Source of the DNA: Amblyornis subalaris
Taxonomy: Eukaryota; Chordata; Aves; Passeriformes; Ptilonorhynchidae
Reading direction: 5' to 3'
Assembly (NCBI GenBank): GCA_018881555.1
Contig: JACAXG010000262.1
Location: 314,665-378,664 of the forward strand
DNA: 64,000 bases
Position numbers and translations under genes: made by a program
The notes under the pieces: model-generated
What the model saw: only the letters and a program-made list of their open reading frames with translations
Told to the model about the DNA's origin: nothing
Database searches by the model: none
In this document: one piece after another, positions 35,801 to 48,785 of the stretch
Numbering within the stretch: position 1 is the stretch's first letter
Layout: each line of letters begins with the position of its first letter

Positions 35801-37984
35801 GGACCTTGGTCCCAGGTCGTGCTGCGTCCTGGCGGTTCCTGGTGGGATGGGATCTCTCCAGCCGGGCTGGATCCTGCCCAGCCCCGAGGGTCCCCGATGG
35901 CAGGCAAGTGTCACCCCAGCAGAGGTGACAGAGGGACACCCACGCCCTCATCCCCGGAAAGGTGTTACAGGAGATGCTGTGCCCACACCTTCCAGGAACT
36001 GCCTCCAGATGGTGCTCCAGCCAGTTTCCTGGGATTTAAAAGGATTTGATCGTCTCGCAGATGGCTTTTCNGGGCAGGTCTTTGCTCAATAGTAACGGAG
36101 GAGGGTGGGCCGTGCTCAGCCCCTGCAGGAGCCTTCGGCTGCCTCTGCCCAGCCCTTCCCTGCTGTGAGCGGCTCCTCGTTCCCAGCTCGAGCGCTGGGA
36201 GCCCCCGAGCTCTGCCGGGAATGAGTCACAAACAAGGGCCCCGTAGGAAGGGAGAACTATGGATTCGTAACCTTGACCGTTCTGAGTAGGAAAGATTTAT
36301 TCGTCCAGTTTGCCTTATAAATAACCCAGAAAGCAGCAGCTTTGTTTTCATGGTCTCAGACTCGGCGTGTGGAGGAACCTCATCCAAGCCNTGGTCCGGA
36401 CCCTGGCCAGGCAGAGCAGTCCCTGGACGTTTGTTTAATGACTCACAGAATGCAAAACACCCCAGCGAGATAAGACCACGGAGCGGGGTCAGTGACCTTG
36501 TGGCGTGGCAGTGCTGTGGGGACAGCAGTGAGGACNCTCCTGGTCCCTCTGGCCCTGGGATCTCACCAATCATCCCCCATCCCTTCTGTGGGTCCCACAG
36601 GGCCTCCTCCTGCTGCAACTGAGTCTTGCTGTGTTGTGTCTTGAGTGAGGAAAAAGGGTTAAAAAGAAACTGGAGCAATTTTGTGGAGAAGGGAAAGAGT
36701 TTAGGTCAAAGAGCAAAATGTTCCCAGAGGGATTCATGCAGGGGACCTGCACAGGTAACTCCAGGGAGAAACTGAAACCCTGAGAGGAAAATTAACCCTG
36801 TACAGGCAAGGTTAACCCTGGCATTTNAAATCTGTCAGCTGGGACAATCTTGTGGCAATCCTGTTTTACAGGGATGGGGAATCAGGGATGTTATATTGGG
36901 AAAAGTCATTGTTTGCCAGGCTCGGGGGATGCCTGGCTTCCCTGCAGGATGCCCTTGCGGAGCCAGGCAGAGATGCCACAGCCAGAGAGGAGCCAGGCCT
37001 CATCCTGACTGCTGTCCCCCAGAAGACTCCTTGCTGCTCCCATTCCCAGCACTGGAAATATGGGAATCCCTTGTGTCCCCCATAGAAGTGGTGTGAGGAC
37101 AGAGAACACTGTTAATGAAGAGCTTCTCTTTTATCGTGTGGGGCCGTTTCAATCCCTCCACCACAGTGTTATTCTCCCTGTTGCAGGGCAGGAACAGCTC
37201 CAGCTGCTTTTTTTATTAGAGGATCTGAGTGCTGGGAAGGGGCAAAGACTCTTGTACAGCAGCAGTGAAGCTGAGGAGTCGTGGGATCTGGCAGGGATGG
37301 TCCAGGCACCACCACCCAGCAGGGTTTGACAGGAGACTCCACAGAGCCTGTGGGTGATCAGCTACTGAGCACCGAACCCTGCCTGCCTCGGTCACAGAGC
37401 ACTTTGCAAAGTGTGTGGAAAAAAGGCAGGGGGGTGAATAGAAAGCCCGTGCTCAGCACTTGNGGGACGTTCAGCCTGCTCCTCCCGTTGCAAACGGCCC
37501 TTCCCCAGATCTGCAGAGCACTCGGGACTCCAACAAATCTGTAAAACTGGATACTTCCCTTGCCCAACCCACTCTTCCTTCAGCCCTTATCTGCCCTTAC
37601 CTGTCTCCACTAGGTCGCTTTAAAAGTCCCAGACACTTCCTTCCTTTGTTTGTCTTGGCCTGAAAGGGAAATGTCTTGTGTGTCAAAGGTTTAGTGCAAA
37701 TTCCTGTCCAAGCTCTTTACTACCTCTGGCCTCAGTAAATCANACTTCTTCTCCCAGCAAGGGATTTGCACAGTGAATCAGATTCTCTCCCTACATTCTC
37801 CCTCTCCTGCCTGCACATGGGATTGAGATGGAGCAACAAAACAAGGAGTTAAATCTCCACTGGCTTCTTGGTATTTGGGATGGAAAAGAAGTTCTGGGTT
37901 TCAAATATATTTGCACAGAGCCAGAGTTTCTCAAGGGCTGTGCCACTGCCCCGGCTCTCCTTTCTCTTTAGGAAAATCATCTGG

Positions 37985-38272
37985 GCTTAGAGACCCAAAG
38001 CAGGACCTGGGGGTCCTGGCTAGACGTGGTCCTGGACTGAGGAGCTCTGCCTGGACTCTGAGGAAGAATTTTGTCATGGAAAGTGTGGTCAGGCACTGGA
38101 AGGGGCTGCCCAGGGAGGTGGTGGAGTCCCCATCCCTGGAGGTGTCCAAGGAAGGTTGGGACGTGGCACTCAGGGCTCTGATCTGGGTGACAAGGTGGGG
38201 ATCGGGCACTGGTTGGACTTGATGATCCCAGAGGGCTTTTCCAACCTCATGGATTCTGGGATTCTGTGACTG
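37985..38272 (+). mobile_element. CR1 LINE 3' fragment
   Basis: CTTAGAGACCCAAAGCAGGA, GGCACTGGAAGGGGCTGCCC, GGTTGGACTTGATGATCCCA and a TTCTGGGATTCTGTGA tail. Confidence 0.9.
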
Positions 38273-38399
38273 CAGCACCCCTTTCCCCAGGGCCCACGGA
38301 GGGAGACTGACAGTTCCTGTCCCCNTGAAGAGTGAGAAGCGTGGAGAGCTGAAACACGTTCCACAGAGAGAATTCGGTCTCCCATTTCCATCCCAGAGC

Positions 38400-39060
38400 T
38401 TTGCCCGCGTTTTGCTGAAGAGCAGAACGAGGACCTGTCCCCGGGCCGAGCGCGGCAGCCGCAGGTGCAGCACCCGAGCGCGGGGCCGGGCTTGGTGCGG
38501 GCAGGGAGGGCCGGGCCGGGCTGCCACGAGCCGAGCACGCCGCGGTGCTTCGGTTGGGAGCTCCTTCCCCCGCGGAGGAGCCCCTCGATGTCGGCTCCCC
38601 TCTGCCCCCGCCCCGCGCGGTGCGGTCTCNGCGCACCTGACTGCGGGGCAGCCGGGCCNGCAGCTGCCAAACCGCAGCCCGGGGGAAGCCAGCGCCTCTG
38701 CCTCGCTCGAGAGCAGCCTGTGCCGCACGAAAACAAACCCAGCCGGGCTGTTCTCACCCTCAGCTCGCCGGGCAAACAGGAAGCTGCGAGCAAGGGTGCG
38801 AGGGCAGGTTTACAGGCTCTCGGGTAACACCGGGAACGGACCCCGGACTCCACCTGCGAGCGCTTTCCGGGCCAACGCGTGGGTTTACCTGGCCGGNGGA
38901 GGCACTGCCATCCGTGTCCGGAGCGGGGGCTGAGCGGGGCACCGGCACTGCCTTCCCCNAGCTCTGCCTCCAGCAGGAACGTTAAACTGCTGCAGCACCT
39001 GCCCGGGCAGCGGTTCAGGTGCGGCGGCCGCTACCGGAGCTGCCGTTGGGGCCGGGCAGG
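38400..39060. other. GC-rich, CpG-containing segment
   Basis: Two CpG-rich patches (about 38400-38680 and 38820-39060) stand out in the desert. A moderate donor, CAG/GTGCGC, reads on the minus strand near 38630. No coding exon or clear promoter element is recognisable, so this is at most a weak promoter candidate. Confidence 0.3.
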
Positions 39061-39227
39061 AAAACTGGTGAGGAGCCAAGAGACTGGGGCCAGCCAGGAG
39101 CCTCCTCCTTGCCAGTGCCACTGCCTGGTTCTGGGTCTTCAGAGCAAGTCACACTCCCTCNGAGAGGGAAGATCTTTCCTCCCCACGGTACTCCTTCCAC
39201 CCCTGAACTCCTCCAGGAACGCAGAAT

Positions 39228-39345
39228 CAGTCATAGAATCACAGGAGGGTTTGGGTTGGAGGGGACTTCATCTCATTCCATGTCCCCGCCATGGACAGGG
39301 ACACCTCCCACTAGACAGGGGGGCTCCAAGCCCCTTCACCCTGCC
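39228..39345 (-). mobile_element. CR1 LINE 3' fragment, minus orientation
   Basis: TCATAGAATCACAGGAGGGT, TTGGGTTGGAGGGGACTTCA and CTCCAAGCCCCTTCACCCTG form the reverse complement of a CR1 3' end. Confidence 0.9.
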
Positions 39346-41544
39346 TGGTTTACCCCTCTTTGGCAGCTCCAAAATGAACCACGATGAGGAACAGCAGCAT
39401 CTCCTGCTGCTCTGTGCCATGATCTCTGGCTGGAGAGGGCAGGAAGAGGACACTGATCTCAGCAAGGCACCTCTGTGTTTCTCCACCTCTATTTTTCCAT
39501 CCTGTTCCTGTCCTGCACTCCCTTAGCACNTGTGAATGTTCAGAGTGTTTCCCCAGCACTGTGCTGTTTTCATTACTGCAATTCCCAGAACCNGCACTGG
39601 AGCTGCCTTGGTTCAGCACCTGCCTGTTGGTGACATTTAATCCATCCCTGGTGATCTGGGTCTGTCACAAAGGCACAGCAGGACGTTGTGGATGGCAATG
39701 CAAGAGCAAACAACCGCTTTTGTAGGTGTTCCTGCTGAGTGCACCCCGAGATGCTCCTGGCCCTGGCACTCGCGGTCTGNGACCGGAGCCAAGAGCCACC
39801 GCAGGACTCGGGTGGGATGATGGATTACAAAAGCGGCCGGGAAATTTCTCATACATTTCCTGCAAGTTTTGAAGTCAGGCCTCCCTGTATGACATCTCAT
39901 CCCTCCTCTTCACAGCTGCTTCTCATTTCCCAACCATAGTCTTCCTGTTTTGTTAGCTTTTTATTATATTTTTTTTTTAGATCATTTTTTGGGAAGGTGG
40001 GGGGCTGCGCTTAACAGCTGCACACAATTCTCCCCTGGCCATGCCTGCGCCCATCACTATTTATAGCCTCAGACAGGCCAAACAAATGTGCAGGGCTGGG
40101 GTTAATAATCATAAAATGGAGTTCAGCTGTCTCTGAACTGTGATTTACTGGGACTGAGGCCAGGCAAGATCCTCCTCACGCCCTCGCGGCGGAGTCGTCC
40201 ACAAGGGACCAGCCCCTTCAAAAGGGGAGAAATAGTTTGAAATGCCGTTTCTCCAGCTGAAACTCGAGATGGGAAATGGTTCAAGCAGTTCTGCTGGCAG
40301 GTGAGGTCTCCAGGGNGGTGCTGGCGTGGTGTGGAGGGACACTGCGGATCGTGGCGACGCCTCCTCCATCCCTGGAAGCTCAGAGCGGGGAGAATGGATG
40401 AGTTTAACCTGTCTGTGCTCCCCGCCAGGGCCTGTGGTGGCTGAACAGCTGCCAGTGGGAACATCCCACCAGGAATATGTGTTAAGATTGCTCTCAGCCA
40501 ATAAGTGCATCCCACTGGGAAGGTCTCTGGGGTTAGAGGTGTGAGGCTCTCGGACATTTCATGTCAAATGTCCAAAATGTTCTTGGTGTTTGTCACATGG
40601 ACACAGACTGGATAAAGCCGACCCCTTTCCTGAGTTCAGGGCACTGAGAGCCCCTGGGGAGATCTTCTTCGGAACTGATATCTCAGTTCCCTGCACAATC
40701 CCAACACTGATGTGAAACCTGCAGGGTGTAGCTGGGGCTCAAGTTGTGTCCTCATTATCCACAAAGAGGCTGAGCCAGGCTGCTGCGTTCAGAGCCATGG
40801 GCACGAGGCAGGACTCAGCCTGTGGGTCTTGGACACCCCAGTTCTGCTCCGCGGGGGCACTGGACACCCTCCCCTGCAGCGGCTGTGAGGAGGCTGCAGT
40901 GCCCCTTGTGTGGCATGGCCACTCTCCCCGGCCGCGGGGCAGCAGCCCCTGTGACCTGCTCTCCCCACTGACCTCCCGCGCCCCCGGCCCTCGGGGTATT
41001 TTTAGCCGCCGTTTCCCGCAGCCATAACTCTTCTCCTCGTGCAGAAACAAACCTGCTCCTTCCCTGCCTTCTATGGAGAGATGNGGCTGCAGGCAGCTCC
41101 CCTTCCCTGCCTCGGGCATCCGCTGCCCACGCTCCTGCTCCTCCAGCCTCTCAGCCACGCTGCTCTGCTTTGTGTCTGAGGGCGCTTCTGGCAGTTCCCT
41201 TCTCCCTCGTCCCTCAGGCGGGGAAGGGATCTCGNGGGTGTGGGAGCGGGACTGTGGCTGCTGGAAGCAAAGACCGGGCTCCTGCGAGCACGTCAGGGCA
41301 GGTGGGGTGAGTCTCATGTGGCTCGAGACCCCGGGACCCGGGAGCACCACCTGGGTCCTTGTGCTGTGCCTGGAAGACATGAGGACCTGAAGGAGATACA
41401 GGCACCAGGGCTTTCAGCAAAGCTCAAACTGTTATCCAAAGCTTTTCCAAAATCCATCTGCCCCTTTGCTCCTCAACACCATCTCAGAACTGCTCTGTTC
41501 TTGTTAGTGACAGAAACAGGGGCCTGGAGTATCCAGCACATGAG

Positions 41545-41702
41545 CAGGACACTGGTTTGGGTCGGAAAGGACCTGAAAGCCCATCCAGTCCCACCCCTGC
41601 CATGGGCAGGGACACCTTCCACTATCCCATGTTGCTCCAAGCCCTATCCAACCTGGCCTGGGACACTTCCAGGGATGGGGCATCCTGGAGTATTTTCCAG
41701 CC
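41545..41702 (-). mobile_element. CR1 LINE 3' fragment, minus orientation
   Basis: GGTTTGGGTCGGAAAGGACC, CATGGGCAGGGACACCTTCC and TTGCTCCAAGCCCTATCCAA. Confidence 0.92.
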
Positions 41703-43309
41703 CATGAGGCCTCTGAAACACGTGGCTCCACCTGTGCAGGTTAAAGAACCTTCTCTCCTCCCTCTGCCTCTCAGCTTTCCCAAGGGTCCTTCCAGTTAGC
41801 TGTGGGAAAGGCTCTCTGGGTGCTNGAGTGCTCAGGAACCTCCTTGGATCCACCACCACTTCCAGTGCTCAAGCTGCCACAGAACACCATTTGGGTTCCC
41901 CAGGTGGTAGAACATGAGCTTTCCTGGTCTCTTCACCTTTGAAACACAAAGATTTTAATCTTTCACCCTCTGTCTTCCTCCTGGGAGACTTTGGTCAGTT
42001 GTCTTAATTAGCCAGGATTGCCTCACTTCCTCAGATATGGGAATGTCTCTTTGTTAAACAGGGCAGTGTCTCTTATCTCCTCCTGGCCTTTGAACAGCTC
42101 CGCTTTTGGCAATTCCTGCCTGTCCTTGCACCTAACATGCAAATGATGCAAAGATCCAACTGGGCAAAAGTTTGTAGCTCATTACACGGACCTGGCTCAG
42201 CCCTGGAGCAGGAGTGACCCTGTCCTGGGCACTCAGTTCTGCGTGGCTGTGACTGTCAAGCTCCCTCCTCAGCACATCTTGACCACAGCCACTGCCCTTT
42301 CCCTTGGATCTTTCCCTGTGATCTTTATTTTTCCTTTTCCCCCCCCCCCGTTTCATGTATCAGGTTCTTTTATCTGAGACCAGAGTGAGAAAAATCCCAA
42401 GAACAAGTTTTTTCACCCGTGGGACTTCTCCAGGACTGGCACCACTTGGCTTTTAGAGGTGGGAGAAGGATGACCAAGCTCCTTCTTTTCCACTGCCATT
42501 GTTGCCGTTGGCATNAAACAATAATTGGTGCTTGGGCTGGAAATGGCCAGGACAGGTTGACAGTGATTCTCCAACCCAGGAGNGGGGCAGGGAGCCCAGC
42601 TCTGCTCTCGGGAGGGTTTGTGCTCTCTGCACAAAGCAGAGCNGCCTTGGCGGAAGAGGTGGAGCCCATCCCTTTGGAAGGCTCCTGGGAGGATCCTCCT
42701 GGCTGCTGGAGATTTTCCTTCCCTCGGACAGAGGCAAAACCTGAAGCCAGTCCTGTGTTATGCCAACTGCTGTTGTTGGAAGGGTCTTGGGGTGGCAACG
42801 GGTGAGGCAGGAAGAGCATCACTGTCTCCTCCTGGAGCTGACCCCGAAGGTCCTTCAGAAAGGTGAAGGCTACAACCTCGGAAAGGGTTTGGGGGTGGAA
42901 GGAGCCACCTCCTGGAAAGGCTCAGGCTTGCGAGTGCTGAAGGAGAGTCCCTCGGTTTCTACCCCGCTCTCCTGCTTTCCTTCTTGCTCTCAGCATCCTC
43001 ATGAACTCTTCCTGGACCAGGCTGTGCTCCCACTGTGAGAGCAACAGTTCNGAGCTGCAAAACTCTTGTGCTGTGGCCCCAATTCCCAGCGGATCCAGGG
43101 GATGATGCTGTGTCCGTGTCCCTCAGCTTTTGTGCAGATCCAGAGCAGAGGCTGCTGGAAAACCTTGTGTGCTTTGGGCGCAGGAAGTCGTTGTCTTGGG
43201 TGAAAGTTCCCATCGTGGGACAAACCTAAGGACTGTCAGATGAGGGAACAGTGCTTTTCTGACCCCAAAATCCCAAAGCTTGTGTCTGGGAGGTTGTGCT
43301 TCAGGAGCT

Positions 43310-43446
43310 GAGGTCTGTCCCTGGCTGTGCCCCGGGATGGGGCTTGGAGCAACCTGGGATAGTGGAAGATGTCCCTGGCCATGGCAGGGGGCGGAACAGG
43401 ATGAGCTTTAAGGTCCCTTCCGACCCAAACCATTCNGCATTCTGAG
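43310..43446 (+). mobile_element. CR1 LINE 3' fragment
   Basis: GGGATGGGGCTTGGAGCAAC, GATAGTGGAAGATGTCCCTG and GGTCCCTTCCGACCCAAACC, sense orientation. Confidence 0.92.
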
Positions 43447-46400
43447 TCTGGACAGTTTTATTTCTCTCTGGCCCTCGTTTCCCACCTGCTCTCTCAGACT
43501 GCCCCNTTTCCCTTCATTTCTCACAGTTTCCCTTTCCAGTGGGGCCGGGAGCGCTGGGTTAATGCCACCGTCACCGGGTGTCAGTGCTGCACAACCACTT
43601 AACCCTCTCCGGGACGGGAAAAACAAAAGGAAGAAGAGGAAGAACAGAATTCTGTGCCGGTGACACTTTCTCCCGGCCAACAAACAAAAGTTTTATGAGC
43701 TGAACCCTGTGGATGCTGCATTCCAGCTTGGTAACATTTCGGTAACACATTGCAAACGTTTGACTCATAGAAACTTGGACGGCTGGAGCCGGGGGAGGGG
43801 GAAGAGCGTCACATTCCCATTCCCGGGCAGGGTTTGGTTGTCGGATTTTTTTTTTTTTTTTTAAAAGAACTGAAACTTCTCTCTGTTTAATGAAAAAAAA
43901 GTGTTTGAGGCTGACGACTTCCACCGGTGCTTGCATTGTGTTGGGGAGTGAGGGGCTGGGGGGGAGGGCTCCGCTGCCAAGGGAGGGACCTGGGGCAGCT
44001 GAACTCGCTTTTCTTCTGCAACTTTTTTTTTTTTCTCCCTCTGTGTTCCCAGGGCAGGGTTGGCTTTCTAGGTTTGATAAAGCATTTCCTTCCATTGTCA
44101 TTCTATACGGCCTCTGGGCCCTGCGCTCAGTCCCTCCCCTTTGCCGTCCCCTCTCTTTCTCTCTCTCTCTCTTCCTGAACTTTAGTGAATCTTGAGATAT
44201 AAAGAAAGCAGCTGCCTCCCTTAAGCACAGCTTGAACAATGAGACCTCGTCTCCAAGGGCTTTAATTCCTCTGGATGCAAGGACAAAGCCAGGGTGAGTA
44301 TCCTGCTGGTCACTCTGCCGGTCACCGCCTCTGCCGGCGCGGCCGTTCCCGGTGTCCGCTCGCAGCCGCTCCCGCAGCGCCGGGTNCTCTCCNGGCTCCC
44401 CGGCCCCGGAGGGATCAGGTAGCACAGGAGCAGATGCTGTGAGCGTAAAATCTCTGCAAACCCAGCCATCACTGCCCGAGGAAGTGCTGGCGCTGTCCCC
44501 GCCGGACGCTGTCCCCATGGATGCTGTTCCCAGCAAACTCGTGCTGGAGAAGGCTTTGCCGCCCAGTCTCGTCCCTGGATTTGGGTCACTGCTGGCTCCC
44601 TGCCTTGTGAGACTGGGCAAAACCTGGCTCTGGGCAAGGTGGGAGGAATCCTGACCTCAAAGGCAAAGAAAAACAAACATGATGCAATCAGGCGTGACGG
44701 AGCNGGGCTGCGGGAGGAAGATCTTCCCAGCGGCTCCGGGGCCGCGCAGCCCAGGGGATGCTAAAAGGGGAATTCGGGAAGGCAGCGGGTGGGAGACACC
44801 TCGGGCTGCGTCGTGCGGGTGCTGGGGGTGCAGAAGGAGGGCAGAGATGCAGCGTGTGCCGTGTGAGCCTTGTCTGGGGTCTGGCTTTGCCCCAGTGAGC
44901 TGCTGAGATGGTTTCATGCACAGAAGGCAGAGGCGAAAGCCGGGACAGCTCGGCAGCAGCCTGGTGTGTGTTCCTTCAGGGGATCTGGGACAAGCGATGA
45001 AGCTGCTGCTGAATGTGCATCTCCCAGGACGGGATCCCTCTCTTTTCCCTCCCAGGAAACTGTGACTGGTTCACATGGGGGACTGTGGTGGGCTGGCGAC
45101 CGAACAGCCGAGGGGGATGACCCCCAGGCTGCAGAGTGGATTTCATGCGACCGAACTCAGCCCAGATGTTGTTGTCTGGGGGCCCCCATGCCTCGGTGCC
45201 CCCCTGCCCTGGAGTTCCTCCTCTTCATCTCGTCCGTCTCCAGCATCTGCTGTGTGTGATAAAACATGATCCACAGGATCCCTGGCCTCATAAACAGGGA
45301 ATGATCAAACAAGGCATAAAAGAACACTTTTATTGCTCNTTAGGGCTGTACTGAGACCGTCTGGGGCTCGGTGTCGGTTCAGGTAGCTCTTGGAGCATGG
45401 CACATTCTCGTGCTGCAAATCTAAAAGTTCTCCTGTGTTCTGCAACACAGAAACTGCTCCAAACACGACTGGGAGTTCTTTAGGAGACCTGCAGAACTCG
45501 TGGCTTGTGCAAAGTCACTTAGAGAGCCTGTGCAGTCTGTTGTGGGGAAACTCAGAGTAGGCTCGAGAGAGTTTCGAGTTTTTCTTTCCANAAAATCCCA
45601 TTTCTGGTCTAATGGGAGTGTTTTCCCTCTGTCCCAGTGCAGCTGTGTTTGTTTGTGTCACTTGCTCTTGATCTCTACTAAATCCAGCAATTTTGGGCAG
45701 CTCTTGGGTATCTCTGACAATGGACCAGGAGCTGTGAGATTTAAGGTGAGTGTGACAGGTTGACCTTAAATCCCATTCACTAAGCTGAAGGACTTGGATA
45801 AAATTGGGCTTTGAGGCAGCAGGACGAGGTGGGTGAAATGAGCATCTCCAGGTTTGACATTGAACTGAGCTCAGGTCCATGACTGCAGGAACCCCCCAAA
45901 ACTGTTCTGCTCCTGCTGGGCTGGGCATTTCTCCAGCAGCAGCTGACTTGTGTTAATATAAATGTAGATGAAACCTTCGGATTTAGTGGAGCTTTTCGGA
46001 GGCAGAATTGTGTTCCCTTGGAGAACTTCACCAGCGCTGACAGTCCCCCCACCTCTGTGCCCTGGTCCTCTCCTGGCAGCCTCCAGGAGCTCGTCCGTGC
46101 TCCTGGCGCTTGCACAATGAGGAAATGGGCCAGCATTTCCATCTTAGCAATCAACTTTCCAGGGATGTTGCATGGATTTTCCAGCGAGGGGTGGAACAGC
46201 ACCAGCCACGCTTTTACTCGCNGGGCCAGGGCTGAGGTGCTGCAGCAAGGAGCACCAGACATTGTTGGAAAAGCCTCACACAAGAGTGTCCAGAGGGCAA
46301 ACACCCACAGAGGCCCTTCCTTCAGCACAGGGGCTCTGGATTCAAACCCTGTCCTGGTGCTTGGACCTCGGGTGTTGTTCCTGCTGGGCTCCCCGTCCCT

Positions 46401-46654
46401 GGGAACGCTCAAGGTCCCTCTTGAGGGAGCTCCTTGGCATCTCGAGGGACTACAGAGATTTTATCATTCATTGTCCTGGCTTTATGGCCACGTTCCCATG
46501 GTGAAGCTGAGCTTGGGGTTGTCACATGTGGAAGGGAAGGTGGGACAAAGCGCTTGGAAATGGCCTCCTGGAGCTGGTGGCCAGTTGGGATTGAGGTGAC
46601 ACGATGTGTTTGACCACCCTCGTGGTGCACAGGGATAGGGAGCCACGGCTGCCC

Positions 46655-46725
46655 AGCTGTGACATGAGCAGCTGGACTCGATGGTCTTGGGGGCCCTTTC
46701 CAATCTAAACGATTCCATGACCTTA
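46655..46725 (+). mobile_element. Short CR1 tail
   Basis: GCTGGACTCGATGGTCTTGG, CCTTTCCAATCTAAACGATT and CCATGACC. Confidence 0.8.
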
Positions 46726-47544
46726 TTTCCATTTGCCCCTCGGTCTCTGTCTCCTGGACAGACACAGCCAGGCTTTGTGTTTGCATTGTCAGGAAGATGC
46801 ACTTTAAATGTGTATTAATTGGGCTTGGCTAATTAATCAGGAAGTTTACTTTCAAAGCAAATAAAAGCAGTGAGCAGCCACAAAGCCAGGGAACAGGTAC
46901 GGTTACTTATTTCCCGGACAAACCAGGCAGATGAGGCAACAAAAGTCACGTCTGAGCTCAGCGTTTCGAGGTGGCTGCACCTGATGGTTCTCAGATCACC
47001 AGCAAATGGCTAAATAATGAGGTTTTTTGTGGTGGCCACACAGAAAGACCCTTGTGGCCACACGCATTCCCCCATCCCTGGAATTGGCTGTCCAGGACAC
47101 CGCGGGGCTATCGGTGACTCTGGAATAGTTATTCCCTCCGTCTGCAGCTGGATCTGGTTTGCTGTTGCTTTGGCATCTTTTAAACGTGAAATGCATGGGA
47201 GAAAAATTCCTTGTGCCTGTAAAACCCATCCTGGCTCAAACCTACAGCAGAGNGAGGCAGGATTGGAGGGGCTGCGCGTGCACCCCGGGACTGAGGGAGG
47301 AGCAGGAGGGGATGGAGCCTTGGAGGTCACCAGGTCCTGCCCTGGGCTCAGCGGGATGGGGAGGCACTGCCCTTCAAACACAGTTCCAGGACAACCTTGG
47401 CTTTTTCATCTCTTTCTCTCTGTGCTCACTTTCATGCTGGGAGAGGAGTTTTTCCAGCCAGCCTGGCTTTGGAAAAGCCCAGAGCTCTGGACATGTGGGG
47501 AATGAGCAACGCTGGAGCTTCACGGCTCGGCCTGGGGGGCCCTG

Positions 47545-47646
47545 AGCTGGATGGACGGGTGGGTGGATAGAGGCATGGGTGGAGGGAGGGATGGATGGAT
47601 GGAGGGAGGGATGGATGGATGGAGGGAGGGATGGATGGATGGATAG
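47545..47646. repeat. (GGAT)n / GGAGGGAT minisatellite
   Basis: A 20-base higher-order unit made of GGAT and GGAG blocks repeats about three times, flanked by looser GGAT/GGGT repeats. The Ser/Pro/His/Ile-rich frames on the other strand are translations of it. Confidence 0.95.
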
Positions 47647-48424
47647 ATGTGCTCCTTCCCCAAACCTGAGAGCTGGGAACCTCTTCCACATCCCTGGAGT
47701 GGCACCACGGCCCCGAGGTGCCTGCTCCCTCCTGCTTCCCGCACGCACAGCCAGGGGAAGGGGAGGAAGGGCCTTTTCAAGGTTAGCAGCCTCTTATTTT
47801 TGGACACATTTCCCTGTGGCTGGAGCCGGCCCAGGCTGGGGCTGTTGAAGTTTTCGGCCCTTTGTTTGTTTAATTGAAGTGCTGTTTGTTTTTGATCACG
47901 GGCATGCGATAGGCGCTTCCTCTGCAGGCAGGAAGCAGTGATTTCCTGTTCTCTCCCCGGCCAACTCTCACTGCGCAGGAAGCCTCGCTCTGCTGAGTGG
48001 TCACTTTTCGTACAGCATTTTTGGGAGGTTTTACGTGGTGTTGTTTTGGTTTTTTTCTCTCATTTTTCTTCTGGTTTTTCCCTCCCCCTGTGAGCGGCGC
48101 TGGTGCTGCTGGGTCCCTGTGGGAAGGAGAGCCCCGGGTCAGCACTCAGAGGCTGGGGGGTGCTGTTTGCTGAAAATGGGTCCATTTAGCCTCAAATCTT
48201 TTGGGTCTGTTGAGAGGTGCCTTGAAGGGAACCTTTTCTTGTGGGTTTTGTTTTTTTAGGGGACACTATTTACTGCCAGGGAAGGTGTGTTTGTCCCAGG
48301 TCATTCAAACCTTTTGCCTGATCTCACCTGGAGACTCAGGGCAGGAGTTAAACCAGACCTGGGCCAACCCTGGCAGCTTTGCCTGTTTGTTTCCTTGCTG
48401 TGCCAGCAGGACCTTTAGGCAGAA

Positions 48425-48785
48425 TTGGGATTGTTCATCCCGGAGAAGAAAAAGCTTTGGGGTGACCTAATTGTGACCTTCCAGTGCCTGAAGGAGCTGC
48501 AGGAAAGATGGAGAGAGACTATTTACAAGGGATGGAGTAACAGTTCAAGGGGGAATGGCTTTAAACTGCCGAAGGGCAGGGGTAGGTGGGATATTGGGAA
48601 GGAATTCGTTCCTGTGAGGATTCTGGGGCCTGGCACAGGTTGCCCAGAGAATGTCTGGCTGCCCCATCCCTGGAAGTGTCCAAGGCCAGGTTGGACGGGG
48701 CTTGGAGCAACCTGGGCTAGTGGAAGGTGTCCCTGCCCATGGCAGGAGCTGGAACAGGATGGGCTTTAAGGTCCCTTCCACCCAC
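48425..48785 (+). mobile_element. CR1 LINE 3' fragment (about 360 bases)
   Basis: GAGAAGAAAAAGCTTTGGGG, CTTCCAGTGCCTGAAGGAGC, GGGAATGGCTTTAAACTGCC, CAAGGCCAGGTTGGACGGGG and GGGCTTTAAGGTCCCTTCCA, sense orientation. Confidence 0.95.

Larger units (their letters stand above)
28300..38000. other. Intergenic DNA right of IFIT, no gene seen
   Basis: I recognise no coding exon here. CR1 pieces lie at 30.7, 32.5 and 32.8 kb. The frames at 29187-29408, 32900-33262 and 34439-34990 have no family resemblance. Near 33385 the phrase FDTVPH, typical of LINE reverse transcriptase, can be read in a short stretch, so part of 33.3-33.5 kb may be a decayed element. Confidence 0.55.

Noticed and set aside
38412..38933. 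Arg/Gly/Ala-rich frames in the GC-rich patch, read as a possible gene
   Set aside because: Overlapping frames stay open on both strands because of base composition; there is no motif, and in-frame Ns add ambiguity.
46325..46350. GGATTCAAACCC, resembling a tRNA T-arm box B
   Set aside because: No matching A box, anticodon arm or acceptor stem could be folded around it.
47374..47807. Ser/Pro/His/Ile-rich repeat proteins on the minus strand
   Set aside because: They are translations of the (GGAT)n minisatellite in different frames.
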